The translations under genes and the position numbers were made by a program. Positions 31,459 through 35,071 of a stretch of DNA of 35,071 nt are shown piece after piece. This DNA is from an uncultured Eubacteriales bacterium (lineage in GTDB: Bacteria > Bacillota > Clostridia > Christensenellales > UBA1242), in NCBI GenBank assembly GCA_949841245.1, contig CATKYT010000011.1:1-35071 (forward strand), given 5' to 3'. Under the pieces are notes generated by a model. It ran no database searches, was not told where the DNA came from, and saw only the letters and a list, made by a program, of their open reading frames with translations. Positions within the stretch are counted from its first letter, which is position 1. Each line of letters begins with the position of its first letter.

Positions 31459-32301
31459 ATGAGAGTTGCAAAATCTTGGCAAGATTATAAAATTCTTGCC
31501 ACTGGTGACGGTGAAAAGTTGGAAAACTGGGCAGGAGTTAAACTTTTAAGACCTGACCCACAAGTTATTTGGCATAAAAAGCGTGATTTAAAAAAAGAAG
31601 CTGATGCTTTTTATGAACGAAAAGAAGGCGGTGGACTTTGGCACTTTAAAAAGTCCATTCCAGAGCAGTGGGTTATTTCTTGGAAAAATTTGAAATTCAT
31701 AATTAAACCAATGGGTTTCAAGCACACAGGTATTTTTCCAGAACAGGCTGTTAATTGGGAAATGATGTCTGAATTAATCAAAAATTCCAAAAGAGAAATC
31801 AAAGTTTTAAATCTTTTTGCTTACACTGGTGGGGCGTCTGTGGCATGTTCTTCTGCTGGAGCAATTGTCACTCATGTTGATGCCAGCAAAGGTATGGTGG
31901 AACGAGCAAAAGAAAATGCTAAGTTGAATGGAATTTCCAACATTCGTTTCATTGTGGATGACTGTCAAAAATTTATTGAACGAGAAATTCGCCGTGGAAA
32001 TTTTTATGATGGAATAATTATGGATCCGCCAAGTTATGGTCGTGGACCAAGTGGGGAAATGTGGAAATTGGAAAATGATTTGGTCGATTTTGTGGAGTTG
32101 ACAAAAAAAGTGCTTTCAAACAAACCGCTTTTTGTGCTTATAAATTCTTACACAACTGGTCTTCAACCAACTGTTATTGCCAACATTTTAAAAAGTGTGT
32201 TTGGTGCAGATGATGTTGAAGCAGATGAAATTGGGCTTCCAAGTGACGAACAACTTATTTTGCCTTGTGGGGCAAGTGGGGTTAAGATATGGAAAAATTA
32301 A
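31459..32301 (+). CDS. Class I SAM-dependent methyltransferase, RlmI/RlmK-like
   Basis: The 280-residue protein has the Rossmann methyltransferase motifs: VLNLFAYTGGASVAC (motif I), VTHVDASKGMVERAKENAKLNG (motif II), and IIMDPPSYGRG with Asp189-Pro-Pro at the catalytic motif IV. The FAYTGG and DPPSYG pair is that of the RlmI/RlmK/YccW group of 23S rRNA cytosine or guanine methyltransferases, but the N-terminal PUA domain of RlmI is missing, replaced by about 90 residues with FKKSIPEQWVISW. The target is therefore unproven. It starts 5 nt after ileS; the site AAAAGGTG lies in the end of ileS. Its own end overlaps the next gene by 13 nt. Confidence 0.88.
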   Translation: MRVAKSWQDYKILATGDGEKLENWAGVKLLRPDPQVIWHKKRDLKKEADAFYERKEGGGLWHFKKSIPEQWVISWKNLKFIIKPMGFKHTGIFPEQAVNWEMMSELIKNSKREIKVLNLFAYTGGASVACSSAGAIVTHVDASKGMVERAKENAKLNGISNIRFIVDDCQKFIEREIRRGNFYDGIIMDPPSYGRGPSGEMWKLENDLVDFVELTKKVLSNKPLFVLINSYTTGLQPTVIANILKSVFGADDVEADEIGLPSDEQLILPCGASGVKIWKN

Positions 32302-32984
32302 ATGTAATTTATGAAGATAATCAAATCGTGGTGGTAATTAAACCACAAAATGTTTCCACACAAGCAGATGCCAGTGGGGATGTTGACATGCTTTCCATGG
32401 TTAAAGCATATGTTAAAGAAAAGTATAACAAACAAGGGGATGCTTTCATTGGGCTTGTTCATAGACTAGACCGTCCAACAGGCGGAATAATGGTTTTTGC
32501 CAGAAATTCAAAGTCTGCAAAACGCTTGTCAGAACAATTTGCCACACATGATGTTGAAAAAGTTTATTATGCAGTGACAAATGGAGTTGTAAAGATTAAA
32601 ACTCAAAAACTTGTCAATTATCTTAAAAAAGATGAAAAAGAAAATGTTGTTAAAATTGCTCCGATGTCTGAAAAAGGAGTGAAAAAGGCAGAACTTGTTT
32701 ATAATGTTTTGGAAGATAATGGCAAAGAAAGTTTGTTGGAAGTAAAAATTTTAACTGGTAGAAGTCATCAAATACGCGTTCAATTGGCAAACATCGGACA
32801 TTCTCTTGTCGGTGATGTCAAATATGGCAAAGATAAGGGAATGACAAGTAAACTTGGGCTTTGGGCTGGCAAACTTAGTTTTGTTCATCCGACAACAAAA
32901 GAAAAAATGGTTTTTATTGCTTGCCCAAATCAAGATGAAAAACCTTGGAATAAGTTTAAGATGGAAAAATATTTGCATAGATAA
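32289..32984 (+). CDS. RluA-family pseudouridine synthase
   Basis: The 231-residue enzyme converts uridine to pseudouridine in rRNA or tRNA. It carries the family motif VHRLDRPTGGIMVFARN with catalytic Asp61, and the later GRSHQIRVQLANIGHSLVGDVKYG motif. No S4 RNA-binding domain is present, so it is of the short RluA type (RluA/TruC size). The start lies inside the methyltransferase gene, so the two are translationally coupled. Which base it modifies cannot be told from the sequence. Confidence 0.93.
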   Translation: MEKLNVIYEDNQIVVVIKPQNVSTQADASGDVDMLSMVKAYVKEKYNKQGDAFIGLVHRLDRPTGGIMVFARNSKSAKRLSEQFATHDVEKVYYAVTNGVVKIKTQKLVNYLKKDEKENVVKIAPMSEKGVKKAELVYNVLEDNGKESLLEVKILTGRSHQIRVQLANIGHSLVGDVKYGKDKGMTSKLGLWAGKLSFVHPTTKEKMVFIACPNQDEKPWNKFKMEKYLHR

Positions 32985-32994
32985 GGAAATGTTT

Positions 32995-34773
32995 ATGAAA
33001 GAAAGAAGCCAAATTGAAGAAAAATTCAAATGGGATTTAAGTAAGTTTTGCAAAAATGATGAAGACTTTAAAAACAGACTTCAAATTTTATCTAAGAAAG
33101 TTCCTGAAATTAAGAATTTTGAAGGGAAACTGGGTGATGATAAGATGCTTTTCGATTGTCTTGAACTTGAAATGAAACTTATTAAAGAATTCAGTTTAAT
33201 CAGCATTTATGCTTCATTGCGCTTGTCAGAAAATAATGCTGACAGAAGTGCATTGGAAATGACTGAAATGATTGGCTTTGAATCTCAAAAGTTTTCAGTT
33301 GCAACGGCTTTCATTCATATTGAAATGAACAAATTTTCCAATTCTCGTTTGCAAGAACTTAAACAACAACCAAAGTTTAAAAATTATGTTCGTCTTTTTG
33401 ACGAAATTGAAAGGGTTAAAAAGCACACTTTAAGTAAAAGTGAAGAAATGCTTTTAACCAAAATTAGTGAATGTTTGGGTGGAAATTCAGATGTGTTTGA
33501 TCGTTTTGCTGATGTTGACTTAAAGTTTGATGACATTGAAGACAGCAAAGGGAAAAAACATGAATTCAGTTATTCAAAATATTTGGTTTATGTTGAAAGT
33601 AAAGACAGAGTTTTGCGTGAAAATGCTTTTAAACAAATGAACGGAAAATATGGAGAATACATCAATTTCATTGCAACAAATTATATTAATAATGTCAGAG
33701 AAGATTGTGTTTTTGCAAAAATAAAGAAATATAAAAGTGCATTATCTGCTTCCATATTTAATGAAGAAGCAAGTGACGAAGTTTATAATATGTTGGTGCG
33801 AAAAGTTCGTGAAAATGTCGGGCTTTTGCACAGATATTTTGAAATCAAACGCAAGATGTTAAGTCTGGATAATTTTGCCATCTATGACACTATGGCTCCT
33901 GTTTCTTCTGAAATTAATAAGACTTTCACTTATGATGAAGCAATTGAAACAATTAAACAGGCCGTTTATGTTTTGGGTGATGAATATGTTTCTTTAATTG
34001 ACAGAGCAAAACAAGAGCGCTGGATTGATGTTTTTCCAAATAAAAATAAAGACAGTGGTGCGTTTTCTTGCGGAACATACGGAGCAACGCCTGTTGTTTT
34101 GACAAACTTTGAAGGGAATCTTGAAAGTGTTTTCACTTTGGCTCATGAACTTGGCCATGCAATGCATACATTTTTGTCTTGCAAAAACCAACCAATTCAA
34201 ACAAGTGATTATGTAATTTTTGTTGCGGAAGTGGCAAGCACTGTGAATGAAATGTTATTGTTGCAACATTTGCTTTCAAAGGCGACAACATCGAAAGAAA
34301 AAATGTATTATTATGATTATTTTTTAAGAACCATGCGTTCCACAATTTTCAGACAGACTATGTTTGCTGAATTTGAACAATTTGCTCATGAACAATATGA
34401 AAAAGAAATTCCGCTGACTTGCGAACTTTTGTGTGAAAAATATGAAGATTTAAATAAATTTTATCATGGCAAAAAAGTTAAGCAAATTAAAGAAATGAAA
34501 TATGAGTGGGCAAGGATTCCACATTTTTATAAAAGTTTTTATGTTTATAAATATGCTACTGGACTTTCTTGTGCAATTAAGATTTCAACCAGTCTTTTGA
34601 AAGACAAAAACTTTGTAAAAAAATATCTTAATTTCTTGTCATCAGGTTGCAGTCAAGACCCGATTACACTTCTTAAAAATGCTGATTGTGACTTATTGAA
34701 AGAAGAAACTTTTGATGAAGTTTTTGGTTTTTGTGAAGGATATATCAAAAATTGGGAAAATGCATTGTTATAA
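32995..34773 (+). CDS. pepF: M3-family oligoendopeptidase F
   Basis: PepF is a cytoplasmic zinc peptidase that cuts short peptides of about 7-17 residues. The 592-residue product has the HEXXH zinc motif HELGH (His384, Glu385, His388) in the family context ESVFTLAHELGHAMHT, with EVASTVNE supplying the third ligand, and family length. The N-terminal region RSQIEEKFKWDLSKF is typical. ATG 32995 is chosen, with AAGG 8 nt before it; a longer open reading to 32854 runs through the pseudouridine synthase gene. It lies 10 nt after that gene, as the last member of the ileS operon. Confidence 0.95.
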   Translation: MKERSQIEEKFKWDLSKFCKNDEDFKNRLQILSKKVPEIKNFEGKLGDDKMLFDCLELEMKLIKEFSLISIYASLRLSENNADRSALEMTEMIGFESQKFSVATAFIHIEMNKFSNSRLQELKQQPKFKNYVRLFDEIERVKKHTLSKSEEMLLTKISECLGGNSDVFDRFADVDLKFDDIEDSKGKKHEFSYSKYLVYVESKDRVLRENAFKQMNGKYGEYINFIATNYINNVREDCVFAKIKKYKSALSASIFNEEASDEVYNMLVRKVRENVGLLHRYFEIKRKMLSLDNFAIYDTMAPVSSEINKTFTYDEAIETIKQAVYVLGDEYVSLIDRAKQERWIDVFPNKNKDSGAFSCGTYGATPVVLTNFEGNLESVFTLAHELGHAMHTFLSCKNQPIQTSDYVIFVAEVASTVNEMLLLQHLLSKATTSKEKMYYYDYFLRTMRSTIFRQTMFAEFEQFAHEQYEKEIPLTCELLCEKYEDLNKFYHGKKVKQIKEMKYEWARIPHFYKSFYVYKYATGLSCAIKISTSLLKDKNFVKKYLNFLSSGCSQDPITLLKNADCDLLKEETFDEVFGFCEGYIKNWENALL

Positions 34774-34783
34774 TGCATTTTTC
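34760..34783 (+). terminator. Terminator of the ileS operon
   Basis: ATGCATT (34760-34766) pairs with AATGCAT (34772-34778) around GTTAT, then a T-rich tail. The stop codon of pepF lies in the loop and right arm. Confidence 0.75.
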
Positions 34784-34891
34784 TTTTAAACACAATAATT
34801 TGTGTAGTATGTTTTGCATTATACAAGATGCAATGTAGTATGCAAATTTAAATATGAATAAATATGTAAGATAATGAATAAACATGCAATA

Positions 34892-34919
34892 AAAAAGCAG
34901 GTTAAAAAACCTGCTTTTT
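34892..34919. terminator. Strong bidirectional terminator, serving the minus-strand gene at the right edge
   Basis: AAAAAGCAGGTT (34892-34903) pairs with AACCTGCTTTTT (34908-34919) around four A. It abuts the stop of the minus-strand partial gene. The 34784-34891 stretch holds a 9 nt repeat TGTAGTATG (34803-34811, 34834-34842) and nothing else I can name. Confidence 0.9.
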
Positions 34920-35070
34920 ACATATATTTGCAACGATTGTTACTTGCAATTATAAATCCTATTGTAAAGAAAAGTAGTTCATTTGAACAGCAATGATTTG
35001 GACACCTATGGGGAATTCTAGGTGGGCAAGGATGTGGTCTGCAAGGTCTATTGCAACCGATGTGACATGG
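34918..35070 (-). CDS. 3' end of a small Cys/Pro-rich protein with C-terminal hydrophobic segment (truncated)
   Basis: On the minus strand an open frame enters from the right edge and ends at TAA (plus 34918-34920), giving 50 C-terminal residues. They contain eight Cys (for example PCHIGCNRPCRPHPCPP and CPNHCCSN), many Pro, His and Arg, then a hydrophobic segment LLFFTIGFIIASNN and the end RCKYM. A strong terminator follows at once, which supports it as a real gene. Cys-rich short proteins of this look occur in spore coats and as metal-binding peptides of spore-formers, but I do not recognise a family. The start is outside the window. Confidence 0.6.
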   Translation of the reverse strand, partial: PCHIGCNRPCRPHPCPPRIPHRCPNHCCSNELLFFTIGFIIASNNRCKYM

Positions 35071-35071
35071 A

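Noticed and set aside
32854-32994. Long N-terminal extension of oligoendopeptidase F
   Set aside because: It overlaps the pseudouridine synthase gene in another frame and adds non-family residues; ATG 32995 has a ribosome site and the normal N-terminus.
34803-34846. Repeats of TGTAGTATG and TTTGCAT/ATGCAAA between the last two genes
   Set aside because: Too short and AT-rich to call a mobile-element end or RNA; no CRISPR-like regular array is present.

Overview
This window reads as chromosome of an AT-rich (roughly 30% GC by eye), endospore-forming Bacillota of the class Clostridia, probably an uncultivated gut-type lineage. The support is spoVAC-spoVAD-spoVAE and yunB (spore genes), a T-box leader on ileS, a CadC-type metal repressor, strong AGGAGG ribosome sites and TTGACA/TATAAT promoters. 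Genus cannot be read from the sequence.

Left part (1-8.8 kb): the tail of an unknown gene; rarA coupled to an E2/CAT-fold protein whose catalytic His is Glu; an unknown gene with a palindrome inside its promoter; a sigma-region-4-like HTH gene; a membrane-anchored SH3 protein on the minus strand; a complete phage-type terminase large subunit with no other phage structural gene nearby; and a 793-residue surface protein with GLUG-like repeats.

Middle (8.9-23.2 kb): a lone NMT1/SsuA-type lipoprotein; a valS operon (valS, stand-alone FakA middle domain, HAD phosphatase, Nudix gene broken by one TAA); a cadC-cadA-type metal efflux operon with two operators; a small membrane protein; tRNA-Leu(AAG) on the minus strand; a giant subtilase with BspA-like repeats; and a lemA-DUF2207 pair.

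Right part (23.2-35.1 kb): an Asn/Gly/Tyr-rich lipoprotein (minus strand), the spoVA cluster, yunB, a probable HEPN-CBS fusion, then a T-box-controlled operon of ileS, an rRNA-type methyltransferase, an RluA-type pseudouridine synthase and oligoendopeptidase F. The window ends in a minus-strand Cys/Pro-rich gene fragment.

The points most worth a second look are: an isoleucyl-tRNA synthetase with both class I signatures altered, whose T-box leader independently points to isoleucine; the T-box operon that also carries a peptidase and two RNA modification enzymes; the orphan terminase; a recurring promoter layout in which the start codon lies 6-10 nt after the -10 box with no Shine-Dalgarno (probable leaderless mRNAs); the HEPN-CBS fusion; and the single-stop Nudix gene. 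No CRISPR array, insertion sequence, transposase or integrase was seen.
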